Origin: Leptolyngbya sp. Heron Island J
Lineage (GTDB): Bacteria; Cyanobacteriota; Cyanobacteriia; Phormidesmidales; Phormidesmidaceae
DNA length: 64,000 nucleotides
Assembly (NCBI RefSeq): GCF_000482245.1
Contig: NZ_AWNH01000105.1
Span: 1 to 64,000 of the forward strand
Direction: 5' to 3'
Shown here: positions 1-13,801 of the stretch, piece by piece
How positions within the stretch are numbered: the stretch's first letter is position 1
Layout: the number at the start of each line of letters is the position of its first letter
Notes under the pieces: model-generated
What the model was told of the DNA's origin: nothing
The model's input: the letters and a program-made list of their open reading frames with translations, nothing else
Databases searched by the model: none
Made by a program: the position numbers and the translations under genes

Positions 1-2
1 CT

Positions 3-389
3 CTGTTTTTTCAAGCCTTAGCTGCGCGCTATCCTAATGCGGACAAAATCCAGGTTGTGCAGGATAATCTCAACACCCATAATGTCAGTTCTTTCTATGA
101 ATACCTGACGGCTGAGGAGGCCTTTGCCCTTGCCCAACGGTTTGAGTTTCACTACACCCCAAAGTCAGCCAGTTGGCTCAATATGATTGAGATCGAGTTT
201 TCGGCACTGGCTAGAGGCTGTTTGCATCAGCGCATTCCCACACAAGACCAATTAGAGCAAGCGGTGCTCGCCTTGGTGCAAGAACGGCATGACCAGCGTA
301 TCCGCATCCATTGGCAATTTTCAGTTGAGGCCGCACGCGATAAATTTCAGAAGCATTATGTCAAAATTCGAGAAGATAAGACTCTCTAA
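3..389 (+). CDS. IS630-family transposase, C-terminal part (cut by window edge)
   Basis: The reading frame is open from the window edge, so this is the 3' end of a longer gene. It shows the last two catalytic blocks of the DDE domain of IS630/Tc1-type transposases: DNLNTH, with the second Asp, and SWLNMIEIEFSALARG, with the final Glu. The C-terminal tail HWQFSVEAARDKF is also usual for cyanobacterial copies. The enzyme would cut and join the ends of its own insertion sequence at TA targets. No clear terminal inverted repeat could be fixed downstream of the stop. Whether the copy is intact cannot be judged from this fragment. Confidence 0.88.
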   Translation: MFFQALAARYPNADKIQVVQDNLNTHNVSSFYEYLTAEEAFALAQRFEFHYTPKSASWLNMIEIEFSALARGCLHQRIPTQDQLEQAVLALVQERHDQRIRIHWQFSVEAARDKFQKHYVKIREDKTL

Positions 390-483
390 AACGGTAGAAA
401 ACTTACTTTCCAGTGTACTTACAGTTAATTCAAGATTATTTTCTACCACAGCACTCATCGTTATCTATCTGAATTGAAATCCT

Positions 484-1254
484 ATGCCGTTTACTCCAGC
501 GCATATTGTAGCTGTCCTCCCGTTTTGGCCGTTGCGACGTGTTGTGCCCTTTTCGGCCTTCGCAATTGGTGCCATGATTCCTGACCTGCCGCTGTTTTTT
601 CCAATTGTCGATTACACGCAAGCCCATTCCACGTCGGGGCTATTCTCTCTGTGTTTGCCGCTGGGTATGGGTGGATTCTTCCTATTCGAACTCGTGATGC
701 GAAAGCCAATGATCGCACTCTTGCCAGCATGGCTTGAATCTAGATTGTCATTCAAACCATATATTCCTAGCCTGCCGTTTGTGAGGACACAACTTTGCTA
801 CGTTATCGCCGTTGCATTTGCTATTTTAGTGGGTGCATACACGCATCAGATATGGGATGCGTTCACCCACAAAGGCCGATGGGGGACGTACTTAATTCCG
901 AGTCTGAATGCTGATATCGAAATTAGTGGTTTTCATGTACCCGGCTACCAAGCCTTCCAGTACGGCAGCGCTTTTTTGGGTTTGCCTCTATTGGTGATGC
1001 TGGCAGCGATCGCACTAAATCGAACGCCGCCAACTCTGCAGCAGAAAACCTTACACTCCAAATTAAAGATTTTGGCTGGGGCCTTGATGGTCATTGTGCC
1101 GATTTGCGTTGCAGTTCATGCTTATATAGTCTCGCCCGATGCCCATCAGCTATTGTTTCTGACGATTACGCGCTCGGGGGCAATTTTGATGGTAATGCTG
1201 CTGGCATATTGTCTCTTGTTTAATGCATTTGCGGATCGCAACTCGTCTGCATAA
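484..1254 (+). CDS. DUF4184 family integral membrane protein
   Basis: A 256-residue, strongly hydrophobic protein. Its start, MPFTPAHIVAVLPFWPLRR, is the hallmark of DUF4184: a His in an 'FTPAH' motif, followed by GAMIPDLPLF with conserved Asp. Further on are HQIWDAFTHKGRWG and several membrane segments (about residues 15-60, 95-120, 150-175, 195-215 and 220-245). The His/Asp pattern resembles that of membrane-bound metal-dependent hydrolases such as YdjM/YfhO-type proteins, but the function of DUF4184 is unknown. It stands alone between an IS end and another membrane protein. The family assignment is firm and the role is not. Confidence 0.8.
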   Translation: MPFTPAHIVAVLPFWPLRRVVPFSAFAIGAMIPDLPLFFPIVDYTQAHSTSGLFSLCLPLGMGGFFLFELVMRKPMIALLPAWLESRLSFKPYIPSLPFVRTQLCYVIAVAFAILVGAYTHQIWDAFTHKGRWGTYLIPSLNADIEISGFHVPGYQAFQYGSAFLGLPLLVMLAAIALNRTPPTLQQKTLHSKLKILAGALMVIVPICVAVHAYIVSPDAHQLLFLTITRSGAILMVMLLAYCLLFNAFADRNSSA

Positions 1255-1499
1255 CAGCGATTGAGCCAGAACACTCAAACCTGTGGGTTCCACAATCAAT
1301 CCCAATCGCGGCTACAGATTCAGATTAAAGCACCGGAGAAGAATTTTTGGGATCAAACCACAAAATATATGCTTTCTTATTTTCTCGATGCAGCTCATCG
1401 TCAGACAGGCGGTTGAAAAATTGCCACAAGTTTAAATTGACAAAATTGCGATGGACTCACAATAAAGTAATTTACGTCATTGTTAATTTGGCTCGTATC

Positions 1500-2030
1500 A
1501 TGAAACGATTTTTGGTCTGGAGCGCAATTGTATTCCCCCCTACCCTGCTGATTCTCCTATCCTTAAAACCATTAGAGATTTTTGCACTCCGTTTTTTCGG
1601 CTTGTTTGCGGCGGCATTCCTAGCAGCCTTGATTGTGGCCCTGATGGCAATGCCTGCCTTCGAGTCTCAAAAACGCTTTCGACGACAAGCAGCAGTGTCA
1701 CTGATCATGGTCGTTTCTATTATCACAGTCAACTGGCCGCTGAGAATAGCCTATGGTTTCTCCCGTCCTGCCTTTGACCAAGTAGCAGCACAGGTCATCA
1801 CAGGAGAAACCATAGCAGCACCCCAACGCATTGGCTGGTTCCGTATTGAACGTGTTGACGCCCCTGGCCTGGCCGCCAACGGGATTGATTACCAGGGACT
1901 GCGTCTGTGGACTGGCGTTCACCCCAATGGCAATACTGGCTTTGTACAAGCGAGTCCCGATAACCTGAAGTTTAATCTGTGGAGCCATTTCAGCTTAGAT
2001 CAGACCTGGCAGTTTATTGCTGAGGACTAA
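1500..2030 (+). CDS. hypothetical membrane-anchored protein
   Basis: The frame is open from a TTG at 1347. The ATG at 1500 begins MKRFLVWSAIVFPPTLL, a normal membrane start, whereas the extension upstream is rich in Lys, Arg and Ser and looks non-coding. From that start there are 176 residues. There are about three N-terminal transmembrane helices (residues 5-25, 30-52 and 65-85), then a soluble domain of about 95 residues containing IGWFRIERVDAPGLAANG and LWTGVHPNGNTGF. I do not recognise the family. The soluble part probably lies on one face of the membrane. Confidence 0.55.
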   Translation: MKRFLVWSAIVFPPTLLILLSLKPLEIFALRFFGLFAAAFLAALIVALMAMPAFESQKRFRRQAAVSLIMVVSIITVNWPLRIAYGFSRPAFDQVAAQVITGETIAAPQRIGWFRIERVDAPGLAANGIDYQGLRLWTGVHPNGNTGFVQASPDNLKFNLWSHFSLDQTWQFIAED

Positions 2031-2199
2031 TCAGTGAGAGAGGCAGCTCCCTCGTGGCTCAAACGTGAATATTCTTGCCAATTATTTGACACGCCAACAT
2101 TTTAATGGAAAGTATTTTTCTCCTAGAACCATAGATCAACTCTGATACGTGTATATTTTTGCTTTGTTTCCCTGTATATGGCTAGGTGTCAGACTGTTT

Positions 2200-3045
2200 C
2201 TACGCTTTGCCAGCACTGCCGAATAACCTGATTTTTTGGGCAATCACCTCTTGCATGGCACCCGTTGATGCTTTCTGACAGGCTAATAGATCGCTTTGAG
2301 AGCCTGTTTTTCCATACTCTCGCCAAAACTGGAGATATTTTTGTCGAACTTCAGTGTTGACGTTAAACTTGCTGACTCCCAACTCAATCGATCGCTGGAT
2401 CATGAGCGCAGGCAAACCCGACGCACCGTGTAACACTAGAGGAATATCAAGTCTCTGACGAATCTTGGCGAGACGATTAAAATCTAAGCGGGGCTCGCTG
2501 TAATACTGACCATGAACGTTGCCAATAGTAACCGCAAGAAAATCTACCCCCGATTCTGCTACAAATCTCTTTGCCTGGTTGGGGTCGGTCATTTTGGCCT
2601 CTTTTTCGGCCACCGTCATCCCATCCTCAGTACCACTAATTCTACCAATTTCCGCCTCGACAGTAGCCCCCTTAGCATGGGCTAGGATGGTCATTTCACG
2701 GGTGAAAGCAAGGTTCTCTTGTAAGGAAAATTTCGAGCCATCTGCTAAGACTGATTGCACTCCTGCTTCTAGGGCAGTTTTGATGATGGTGGGATCGTCA
2801 CAGTGGTCTAAGTGAACTGACATGGGCACCTTTGCCGAGGCTGCTGCTTCGATAAAGAGTTTAACCAGGGGCACTCCCCCATACTCCAGGATATTGGGTA
2901 AAATTTGGATAATTGCAGGACTATTGTCGGCTTCCGCTGCATTAACAACGGCTTTGACACCTTCGAGATTGTATAAATTGAAAGCGCCAACGGCGTAGGC
3001 TTGTTTTTGGGCAATCTCTAAAAGTTCTTTGGTAGATGTAAGCAT
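2200..3045 (-). CDS. class II fructose/tagatose-bisphosphate aldolase family protein
   Basis: A 281-residue class II (zinc-dependent) aldolase of the GatY/KbaY/FbaA-like group. Visible motifs are SVHLDHCDD (first zinc-ligand His and catalytic Asp), VEAEIG (Glu ligand), VTIGNVHGQY (zinc-ligand His), LVLHGASGLP (third His, glycine loop) and FNVNTEVR (phosphate binding). It would split fructose-1,6- or tagatose-1,6-bisphosphate into dihydroxyacetone phosphate and glyceraldehyde-3-phosphate. Cyanobacterial Calvin-cycle class II aldolase is longer, about 360 residues, so this short form is probably a catabolic paralogue. VLADGSKFSLQEN replaces the more usual DGSHLPFEEN. The substrate is not decided by sequence. 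It lies 9 kb from the glycolytic and PTS block. Confidence 0.85.
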   Translation of the reverse strand: MLTSTKELLEIAQKQAYAVGAFNLYNLEGVKAVVNAAEADNSPAIIQILPNILEYGGVPLVKLFIEAAASAKVPMSVHLDHCDDPTIIKTALEAGVQSVLADGSKFSLQENLAFTREMTILAHAKGATVEAEIGRISGTEDGMTVAEKEAKMTDPNQAKRFVAESGVDFLAVTIGNVHGQYYSEPRLDFNRLAKIRQRLDIPLVLHGASGLPALMIQRSIELGVSKFNVNTEVRQKYLQFWREYGKTGSQSDLLACQKASTGAMQEVIAQKIRLFGSAGKA

Positions 3046-3431
3046 GAAAGGAAACTGGGGTAAATGTTATTGAGCAGAACAGAGCTGACTCAATCTGGTT
3101 GCTTGCGAATAAGTTTGTGTATATAACCTATTGATATCATTGAGCTGTTCCATGGGTTAAACTGACACCGATAGCTAACCCACGGATTCCGTAGCAATCC
3201 ACAGGCTGGGGTCATTATGCCTTATCCTCTGCGTTACAGATCCTGGACCTCAATCTGAGCAGCCAAGTTGAGAAAGGTCGTGGGTGTGTCAATCCCTCAT
3301 GATCAAATCCCACCCACTGCCGGAGGTATTGGGCCAACAAAGCCAGTCCCCTGCAGAATCATCCCTGAGTTCAGCACGCCGTATTAGCTATTGGGCAATT
3401 TAAATTTTATGATGCAACTATCGAGCTTCTA
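3046..3431. other. intergenic region, 386 bp
   Basis: This is the divergent spacer between the aldolase (minus) and the PAS hybrid kinase (plus), so both promoters should lie here. On the minus strand, about 3215-3361 is open for nearly 50 codons and encodes a run including LLAQYLRQWVGF. It has no start codon and resembles a decayed gene remnant, but I cannot name it. No structured RNA was recognised. Confidence 0.4.
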
Positions 3432-6053
3432 ATGTCTCTTATGGAAGGCTTCATGCAGTCTAATGTTGAAGCAATTTTAGCTAAGGCATTTCATCTGAGT
3501 CCTAATCCAATTGCTATCAGCGGCTTAAATGATGGTCGCATTATTGAGGTAAATGATAGCTTTTTGCAGTTTTTTGGTTATGACCGTGGTGATGTGATTG
3601 GTCATTCCACGGCTGAGCTAAATATTTGGGTAAATCCGGCTGAACGGGATCAGGTTTCTCGTTTGTTGATAGACCAAGGCTCAATTCGGGGTCAAGAAGT
3701 TGAAATGCGGACACGGACGGGGCAACGAAAAACGGTGTTGTTTTCGGCGGAACCGCTTGAGATTGAACAGCGGCCTTGTTTGCTGGGGACGATTCAAGAT
3801 ATTACTGAGCGTAAGCAAGCAGAAGCGGCGTTGCGTTCACAGGAGGCTTCACTAAAAAAGAGTGAGGCAAAGTATCGAAATCTGTTGCAGACGGCTAACT
3901 GCATTATTGTGCGGACAGATCGACAGGGTCGTGTGCGATTTATGAATGATTTCGGTCAGCGATTCTTTGGCTACACGAATGATGAGATTGTGGGTTGCAA
4001 TTTGTTGGAAACGATTGTGCCTGCTGAAGATGCGACGGGCATTGATCAAGAAGTAATGATCGCAGAGCTGTTACAATCCCCTGATCAGTATGTGCTGAAT
4101 GAGAATGAAAACATTCGTCGCAATGGTGAGCGAGTTTGGGTGCTATGGGCCAATGAGCCGGTTTTGAATGACCAGGGAAAGCTGATAGAGGTTTTGTCAG
4201 TGGGAACAGATGTTACTGACCGTAAGCAAACAGAAATGGCGCTTTACCAAAGTGAAAAACGCTTTAGAACCTTAGTGGATAAGGTGCCAGGGGCAGTCTA
4301 TCGTTGTAGAGAAGATGCTGATTGGACGGTGGAGTTTATTAGCGATGCGATCGCATCCATTACTGGCTACCCAGCGTCTGACTATCTTCCTCCCAACAAT
4401 CGCAGTCTGAGTAGTTCGATTCATCCCGACGATCAGACTTTGGCGCAACAAGTCTTTACAGCTGCCGTCGCAGACCAAAAACACTTTCAGTTGGAATATC
4501 GCATGGTTCACGCTGACGGTAGTGTGCGTTGGGTTTACGAAGAAGGTGATTTTAGTCAAGAAGAGGATCAGCTTTGGCAAGATGGCGCATTATTTGACAT
4601 TACCCAAGCCAAAAACGGTGAGGCCACTCTGCAGCGGGCCAAAGAGGAGGCAGAAGTTGCGAATCGGGCCAAAAGTGAATTTTTGGCAAGTATGAGTCAT
4701 GAGCTGCGCACCCCCCTCAACGCTATTCTCGGCTTTACCCAGCTGATGAGTCGTGATGCCGATTTGTCTCCAGAACATCGCAATCATCTAAGAATTATCA
4801 ATCGTAGTGGGGAACATCTCCTAGATCTGATCAACGATGTGTTGGAGATGTCCAAAATTGAGGCAGGCAGAACCACCTTTAATGCCAGTGATTTTGACCT
4901 GTATCGATTGCTGGATACCCTGGAAGAAATGTTGAACCTCAAGGCTAAGTCTAAAGGGCTGCAGCTTAGATTTGAACGCACACCCATGGTGCCCCAATAT
5001 GTCATCACCGATGAAGGCAAACTGCGACAGGTACTGATTAACCTATTGGGAAATGCTATAAAGTTTACCGAGCAGGGGAGTATTGTTTTACGAGTGAGAG
5101 CACAGCCCTTAGATCAGTCCCTAGACAAGAGACTCCTATGTTTTGAGGTGGAGGACACTGGCCCTGGTATTGCGGCCCATGAAGTGGACAAACTGTTTGA
5201 AGCCTTTGGCCAAACCGCTGCAGGTCGTAAAGTACAACAGGGGACCGGGTTGGGGTTACCCATCAGTCGAAAATTTGTTCAGCTGATGGGAGGAGATATT
5301 ATCGTTAGCAGTCGATTGGGGTACGGGGCTGTTTTTCGGTTTGCTATCCAGGTTCGATTAGGAACAGCAACGGATCGTTCAGCGCAACTGCCCAGCCAGC
5401 AGGTAATTGGGCTAGTCCCCAACCAGCCCCCATGTCGAATTTTAGTCGTAGAAGACCGTTGGGAAAATCGGCTATTGTTGGTACAGTTACTGGCTCCCCT
5501 TGGGTTTGAGGTGCGTGAAGCCGTCGACGGTGAAGAGGCCGTCAGAATTTGGCAGCAGTGGTCCCCCCACCTGATCTGGATGGATATCCAAATGCCGGTG
5601 ATGGATGGCTATGAGGCAACACGACGCATTCGCGAACTGGAAACCCAAGACCATAGCCCTAAAATTATTGCCCTGACAGCTAGCGCCATGGATACTGACC
5701 GTGAGGCGGTTCTAGCAGTTGGCTGTGATGACTTTGTGCGCAAACCCTTTAAAGAAGAAATTTTGCTTGAGACAATTGCACAGCATTTAGGCATAACCTA
5801 CCGCTATGCAGCCGCGACAGAGACCAGCGTTAATGAGCAGTCTCAAGTGTTGTCACCAGAAGCTCTGCAGGTGATGCCAGTCGATTGGATCGCTCGGCTT
5901 AGTCAAGCGGCGATCAGCGGTGATGATGCCTTAGTGACTCAGCTAGTTCAGGAAATTCCAGCGGAGCATAGCTCTCTGGCCCAACAACTGATGGCCCTGG
6001 TCGATGATTTTCGCCTGGATGTGATTAGCGATTTAATCCAAGAATTAGGTTAA
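3432..6053 (+). CDS. PAS-rich hybrid sensor histidine kinase with receiver domain
   Basis: An 873-residue cytoplasmic hybrid kinase with no membrane segments. Domains in order are PAS (about 10-130), PAS (about 145-265), PAS (about 280-395), HisKA with phospho-acceptor His423 in [14 protein letters not shown], HATPase_c (about 525-640, with [19 protein letters not shown] and [11 protein letters not shown]), receiver (about 665-785, phospho-acceptor Asp718 in [13 protein letters not shown]), and a short helical tail. The signal is unknown; it is probably a small molecule or redox change sensed by a PAS domain. The response regulator at 6123 starts about 70 bp downstream and may be co-transcribed. 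The start at 3432 could instead be the Met at codon 4 or 8. Confidence 0.93.
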   Translation: MSLMEGFMQSNVEAILAKAFHLSPNPIAISGLNDGRIIEVNDSFLQFFGYDRGDVIGHSTAELNIWVNPAERDQVSRLLIDQGSIRGQEVEMRTRTGQRKTVLFSAEPLEIEQRPCLLGTIQDITERKQAEAALRSQEASLKKSEAKYRNLLQTANCIIVRTDRQGRVRFMNDFGQRFFGYTNDEIVGCNLLETIVPAEDATGIDQEVMIAELLQSPDQYVLNENENIRRNGERVWVLWANEPVLNDQGKLIEVLSVGTDVTDRKQTEMALYQSEKRFRTLVDKVPGAVYRCREDADWTVEFISDAIASITGYPASDYLPPNNRSLSSSIHPDDQTLAQQVFTAAVADQKHFQLEYRMVHADGSVRWVYEEGDFSQEEDQLWQDGALFDITQAKNGEATLQRAKEEAEVANRAKSEFLASMSHELRTPLNAILGFTQLMSRDADLSPEHRNHLRIINRSGEHLLDLINDVLEMSKIEAGRTTFNASDFDLYRLLDTLEEMLNLKAKSKGLQLRFERTPMVPQYVITDEGKLRQVLINLLGNAIKFTEQGSIVLRVRAQPLDQSLDKRLLCFEVEDTGPGIAAHEVDKLFEAFGQTAAGRKVQQGTGLGLPISRKFVQLMGGDIIVSSRLGYGAVFRFAIQVRLGTATDRSAQLPSQQVIGLVPNQPPCRILVVEDRWENRLLLVQLLAPLGFEVREAVDGEEAVRIWQQWSPHLIWMDIQMPVMDGYEATRRIRELETQDHSPKIIALTASAMDTDREAVLAVGCDDFVRKPFKEEILLETIAQHLGITYRYAAATETSVNEQSQVLSPEALQVMPVDWIARLSQAAISGDDALVTQLVQEIPAEHSSLAQQLMALVDDFRLDVISDLIQELG

Positions 6054-6122
6054 TCTTACGATTAATCAGGTTCAGACATCGTCTCTGGACCTCTAAATCT
6101 ACCCTGTGTGTTTACCAAGGTT

Positions 6123-6809
6123 ATGACTCTCTCCACCCAGACAGCCCCCACTGCAGATATTCTTATTGTTGATGACACTCCTGATAACCTGCGTCTGTTG
6201 TCTACCATGTTGCTGGAAAATGGTTATAAGGTACGTAAGGCAATTAATGGGGAACGAGCTCTACAGGCTGTTGAGGCGGTGCCCCCAGATCTGATTTTGC
6301 TCGATATTATGATGCCGGGCATGAATGGCTATGAAGTCTGCGGGCAGCTAAAGGCGTCGGAGAAAACCCAAAGGATTCCTGTAATTTTTGTGAGTGCCTT
6401 GGATGATGCCTTTGATAAGGTGTTGGCCTTTGATGTGGGGGGTGCCGATTACATTAGCAAGCCATTTCGAGTGCAAGAGGTACTGGCTCGGGTACAGCAT
6501 CAGCTAATTATTCGGCATCAAGAACAACAGCTGCTGCGACAAAATAAACAATTACGGTTGCGTAATGCTGAGTTGAAAAAGCTAGAAGCTAACCTGGATG
6601 CCTATATTCAAGTTGTGACCTACGAAGTTCGACCGACTATTGCCGATCTGTCGGATGGTTTGCAACAGCTGATGGACCAACCAGATCAAGATTTAAAAGC
6701 CGCTGCTGTATTAGAAGAAATGGATCAGGTTTTGGCTCGTCAAATGGGACTGTTGGATGATTTAGTGGAAGGCAATCAGGCTGAGATTGAGCAAATTCGC
6801 AATCCATAA
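6123..6809 (+). CDS. response regulator with C-terminal degenerate dimerisation helix
   Basis: The ATG at 6123 is preferred over the in-frame GTG at 6108. The protein has 228 residues. The receiver domain (about 10-130) shows LIVDDTPDNLRLL, the phospho-acceptor Asp61 in LILLDIMMPGMNG and a conserved Lys in DYISKPF. A coiled coil follows (about 135-165). The rest, AYIQVVTYEVRPTIADLSDG, aligns by eye with the DHp helix of histidine kinases, with Tyr in the place of the phospho-acceptor His and no ATPase domain after it. It probably receives phosphate from the hybrid kinase just upstream and signals through protein contacts, as no DNA-binding domain is present. Confidence 0.88.
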   Translation: MTLSTQTAPTADILIVDDTPDNLRLLSTMLLENGYKVRKAINGERALQAVEAVPPDLILLDIMMPGMNGYEVCGQLKASEKTQRIPVIFVSALDDAFDKVLAFDVGGADYISKPFRVQEVLARVQHQLIIRHQEQQLLRQNKQLRLRNAELKKLEANLDAYIQVVTYEVRPTIADLSDGLQQLMDQPDQDLKAAAVLEEMDQVLARQMGLLDDLVEGNQAEIEQIRNP

Positions 6810-7200
6810 GTGGGCTACCCTGTTTTAGAAAACTGGTCACCATCATTTTGTTGCATAATGGTTTGTGTAAGTCACTTCAAGGCTGACCGTTTTCAAGCGT
6901 ACATCGGTTGATTGCAGAGGGAAGGAATCCTTCCCATTGGTGCCAAGATCAGAGTCCGGTGATTCCTCATGATGTTTGGTATATATCGCTAGAAGTGATG
7001 CGTTACCAAACCTTTATTGAGAGTGATGCGAGATTTCAGTCACCGTAAAATCTCTGAATTCAGGAGTCTTAACAGAATGGCATAGTCTGGTGGAATGCCT
7101 GATTAAGTCTGGTGTTTTATTTCTTATCCTAGCAACAGTTTCCTCAGAAAAATCTACAGATAAAGTCAGGTTACTTCTTGGTAAGAATATATTATCAACC
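6810..7200. other. intergenic region, 391 bp
   Basis: This region should carry the promoter of the tpsA/tpsB pair. A near-perfect inverted repeat at 6919-6935 (GGGAAGGA and TCCTTCCC about a single base) could end the upstream transcript, although no T tract follows. The tpsA frame stays open upstream to 7090, but the signal peptide begins at 7201. Confidence 0.4.
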
Positions 7201-10485
<3,285 letters not shown>

Positions 10486-10541
10486 GAAAGAAGATATCCT
10501 GCTTGTCTTTGTCATTGATTAATGTCATTAGGTTCCTATCT

Positions 10542-12227
10542 ATGCGACAGAATATTCCTAAAATCACGCTTCTGCTTTCCATACTTTGCGTATCCCCAGT
10601 CCTTGCCCAACGCCCGAACCCGAACCAAGATCGCCTACCCCAATCCCTACCCAATCCTGAAGAAGCGATTCCACCTGCAACAACTCCTGAGATTACTCCA
10701 CCTGAATCTCCCACAGAGCAGCCGATACCAGATGAGGATGTCGTTATTGCTGTCAACCAAATTGAGGTATCAGGTAGTACTGTCTTTGGACCAGAAGACT
10801 TTGATCCGCTAGTCCAGCCTCTAGAAGGAAGAGACGTTTCTTTAGCAGAGCTACAGACCCTAGCTGATGCCATTACCCGTCTTTACTTTGATCAGGGCTA
10901 TCTCACGTCTCGGGCGATTCTACCAGAACAAGATATTACTGAAGGGTCTATTCTCATTCAGGTGATTGAAGGCAGTATTGGTAAGATTCAAATTGAAGGC
11001 AATCAACAAACTCAAAACCGTTATCTAGAGCAGCGCCTGGAGCTAGGAACCGATACCCCTGTTCAATTGGGGGCGATTGAAGATCAGCTCAGGTTATTAC
11101 AACTTAATCCTCTGTTTGACTCTGTAGAAGGCACCCTGCTCCCTGGAGAAAATCTGGGAGAAAGCACTCTGGCAGTCACCGTTGATGAGGCGAAACCGTT
11201 TAATGCCAATCTCTCCATCGATAACTATTCACCTCCCAGCGTCGGGGATGTGCGTACGGGCATCGGACTCAGTTACCGTAATCTGACCGGTTGGGGAGAC
11301 CAGATTTCCCTGGCTTATCACCGTTCCACCACTGGGGGCTCTAACCTGTACGATATCGGCTATCAAATTCCGTTAAATGCCATGGACGGAACGCTACAGC
11401 TACGGACGCTGATTAGCGATAGCACCCAAACCTTGACCAATCTGGATGTCAGCGGTGACTCTGAGTTTTATGAAGTTAACTTTCGTCAACCCCTCGTGCG
11501 TACACCACGAGAAGAACTGGCGCTCTCTTTAGGATTTGCCTATCGCGAAGGGCAGACCTTTTTGTTTGGTTCTCCTTTTCCCTTTGGCAGCGGCCCGGAT
11601 GCCAATGGCATTAGTCGTACCAGTGTGATTAAATTTGGTCAGGATTATATCCGGCGAGACCCCTCTGGCGCATGGGCATTTCAATCTCAATTCAGCCTGG
11701 GTACTAGCCTATTTAATGCTACCAATAATGGCTCCCCCACTCCCGATAGTCAATTTCTCAGTTGGCTAGGACAAGCTCAACGAGTCCAGCGGTTAGATAA
11801 CAACAATTTGCTGATTGTGCAAGCCAGCGGTCAACTAGCCTCTGATAGTTTACTGGCCTCAGAACAGTTTGTTATTGGGGGAGGGCAGTCCCTACGGGGA
11901 TATCGTCAAAATGTTCGTTCTGGGGATAATGGTTTTCGTCTATCAGTGGAAGATCGAATTACTGTTCTCCGCGATCAAGACACTCAAACATCTATCCTCC
12001 AAGTCATGCCATTCCTAGATATGGGATATGTATGGAATCAAAACGGCAATCCCAATGTAGAAGCCTCTCAGCGGTTTTTGGTGGGAGCAGGTCTCGGAGT
12101 TGCATATCAACCCTTGGAGGGGCTAAGTCTGCAACTTGATTATGGATTACCGTTAGTCGACCTGAGTGATCGAGGTGATAATGTCCAGGATGATGGTTTT
12201 TACTTTACTGTGAACTATGACTATTGA
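10542..12227 (+). CDS. TpsB-type outer-membrane transporter (ShlB/FhaC/HecB family)
   Basis: From ATG 10542 the protein has 561 residues; the frame also opens at a TTG inside the end of tpsA. It has a signal peptide (MRQNIPKITLLLSILCVSPVLAQ), then a Pro-rich stretch. A POTRA domain follows (about 60-185, with VNQIEVSGSTVFGPEDF and YFDQGYLTSRAILPEQ), then a FhaC-type beta-barrel ending in a strand with C-terminal aromatic residues (FYFTVNYDY). The conserved barrel motif region LRGYRQNVRSGDNGF is present. It would form the outer-membrane pore that exports the TpsA protein encoded just upstream. The 56-bp gap suggests one operon. Confidence 0.93.
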   Translation: MRQNIPKITLLLSILCVSPVLAQRPNPNQDRLPQSLPNPEEAIPPATTPEITPPESPTEQPIPDEDVVIAVNQIEVSGSTVFGPEDFDPLVQPLEGRDVSLAELQTLADAITRLYFDQGYLTSRAILPEQDITEGSILIQVIEGSIGKIQIEGNQQTQNRYLEQRLELGTDTPVQLGAIEDQLRLLQLNPLFDSVEGTLLPGENLGESTLAVTVDEAKPFNANLSIDNYSPPSVGDVRTGIGLSYRNLTGWGDQISLAYHRSTTGGSNLYDIGYQIPLNAMDGTLQLRTLISDSTQTLTNLDVSGDSEFYEVNFRQPLVRTPREELALSLGFAYREGQTFLFGSPFPFGSGPDANGISRTSVIKFGQDYIRRDPSGAWAFQSQFSLGTSLFNATNNGSPTPDSQFLSWLGQAQRVQRLDNNNLLIVQASGQLASDSLLASEQFVIGGGQSLRGYRQNVRSGDNGFRLSVEDRITVLRDQDTQTSILQVMPFLDMGYVWNQNGNPNVEASQRFLVGAGLGVAYQPLEGLSLQLDYGLPLVDLSDRGDNVQDDGFYFTVNYDY

Positions 12228-12341
12228 CTAGATACTACGCCTGTTGCGATCGCCTTTCCTCATGAGTCTGATTCCAGCGGTGAGTTTAACTCCGCTCTGG
12301 AAAAAATCAGAGGCAGTGGTGAACTGGATCTGCTAGCAAGT

Positions 12342-13370
12342 CTAGTTCAAAATTCTGTCTTTCTTGCCCATGGATATGATTAGATCAATCACTCGCATAG
12401 AGTAGCCCCATTCATTGTCATACCATGACAGCACCTTAAAGAAATTTGAGTTGAGTTCTATCCCTGCTCCAGCATCAAAAATGGTGGAGCGAGAATCAGT
12501 CAGGAAGTCTGTCGATACGACGGGGTCATCCGTATACCCTAAAATCCCTTTGAGGGGACCGTTCGAAGCTGCTGCCATCGCCTCACAGATTTCTGCATAG
12601 CTAGTGGACTTTTCTGTTTTAAAGGTTAAGTCCACGGCTGATACATTCGTTGTTGGTACTCGTACAGCCATACCAGTCAGCTTACCCTTAAGGTCTGGCA
12701 GAACTAGCGCTACAGCCTTGGCTGCGCCCGTAGATGAGGGAATCAAATTTTGAGATGCGGCTCGTCCTGCTCGCAGATCTTTTTTGCCAATGCCATCGAT
12801 GGTGTGCTGGGTGCCGGTTACAGCGTGGATGGTCGTCATCAGGCCTTCTGCCAGCCCAAATTGCTCGTTGATAACCATGGCAATGGGGGCCAAGCCATTG
12901 GTGGTACAACTGGCATTGGAGACAATTTTATCTTGCTCAGGGTCAAAGCTCTCATGGTTTACCCCCACCACAAACGTAGAAACTTTATCGGGATCTTTCG
13001 TAGGGGCAGAAATGACCACTCGCTTGGCTCCGGCGTCGATGTGATTGATGGCACCGTCATACTTGGTGAATAGACCGGTAGATTCAACCACATAATCCAC
13101 ACCCAACTCTCCCCAGGGTAGTGCTGCGGGATCTCGCTCGGACAAACACTTGACCATCGTGCCGTTGACAACCAGATCCTCACCACTCACCTCAACAGTG
13201 CCGGGAAATCGCCCGTGGGTAGAGTCGTACTTAAGCAAATAGGCCAAATTTTTAGCAGGGGCAAGATCGTTAACGGCAACAAATTCTAATTCTGGATGGT
13301 CGATGCCACCCCGTAGAACAAGGCTGCCGATTCTACCAAATCCGTTAATTCCGATCCGTAACTTAACCAT
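12342..13370 (-). CDS. gap1: glyceraldehyde-3-phosphate dehydrogenase, Gap1-like (glycolytic type)
   Basis: A 342-residue enzyme that oxidises glyceraldehyde-3-phosphate to 1,3-bisphosphoglycerate. It shows the Rossmann motif INGFGRIG, the catalytic Cys155 in SNASCTTN, the active-site His region and [32 protein letters not shown] and [15 protein letters not shown] match the NAD-specific Gap1 form rather than the photosynthetic Gap2 form, which has VVVNDTGG and LDASHRDLRRAR. That points to a role in sugar breakdown. It is divergent from gpmA across a 430-bp spacer and lies beside the PTS operon. Isozyme choice rests on eye comparison. Confidence 0.93.
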   Translation of the reverse strand: MVKLRIGINGFGRIGSLVLRGGIDHPELEFVAVNDLAPAKNLAYLLKYDSTHGRFPGTVEVSGEDLVVNGTMVKCLSERDPAALPWGELGVDYVVESTGLFTKYDGAINHIDAGAKRVVISAPTKDPDKVSTFVVGVNHESFDPEQDKIVSNASCTTNGLAPIAMVINEQFGLAEGLMTTIHAVTGTQHTIDGIGKKDLRAGRAASQNLIPSSTGAAKAVALVLPDLKGKLTGMAVRVPTTNVSAVDLTFKTEKSTSYAEICEAMAAASNGPLKGILGYTDDPVVSTDFLTDSRSTIFDAGAGIELNSNFFKVLSWYDNEWGYSMRVIDLIISMGKKDRILN

Positions 13371-13801
13371 CAGTTTGTCTCCCTTAAAACATTTTAGTCG
13401 TTAGGGTCAGGGGTGTTGGATGATGAGGGATGTAAACACCATGACAAACCCTCAAGCCTAGAGCCTCGTACCTTAGGTATCTAAGTGTGATCTAGCCTAG
13501 TACTCTGTGGCATAAGTTTGCCCACTATCAAATGTGGATGAGTGGATGAAACAACTGCCAAGTTTTTGCCATCGGGTACTAGTCAGTCATTGTTGTGTAT
13601 GCTCCAATCTGGCTCCTACTGGCTGGGTCAAGTCAAAATGCGTGAACAATCATCGCCATCTCATTCTAGTGGTTCAATATCTCGATGTGTGTAAATCATG
13701 GCATAGTCCCAAGAAATAAACCATTAGAATGGTCTTAGTTTAAGTTACAAGTTACTTATCTCTCTTAGGTCCAAAACATAGGCAAGTGAACTATTATCGT
13801 T
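13371..13801. other. divergent intergenic region between gap1 and gpmA, 431 bp
   Basis: Both flanking glycolytic genes must have their promoters here, so shared control is likely. I see short palindromic stretches such as CCTTAGGTATCTAAG near 13471, but no recognisable riboswitch, RNA gene or clear consensus operator. Confidence 0.4.

Noticed and set aside
1251-1310. GCATAAC at the stop codon of the DUF4184 gene followed by a GCGATTG/CAATCGC hairpin, like an attC site
   Set aside because: No right box with GTT follows the hairpin and no second inner stem is visible, so the similarity is too weak to call.
2200-3045. Calvin-cycle fructose-bisphosphate aldolase
   Set aside because: The protein is about 80 residues shorter than the usual cyanobacterial class II enzyme and fits the GatY/KbaY-like group better.
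13534-13719. 61-residue frame in the gap1/gpmA spacer
   Set aside because: The sequence has no start context or family pattern and lies in the expected promoter region.
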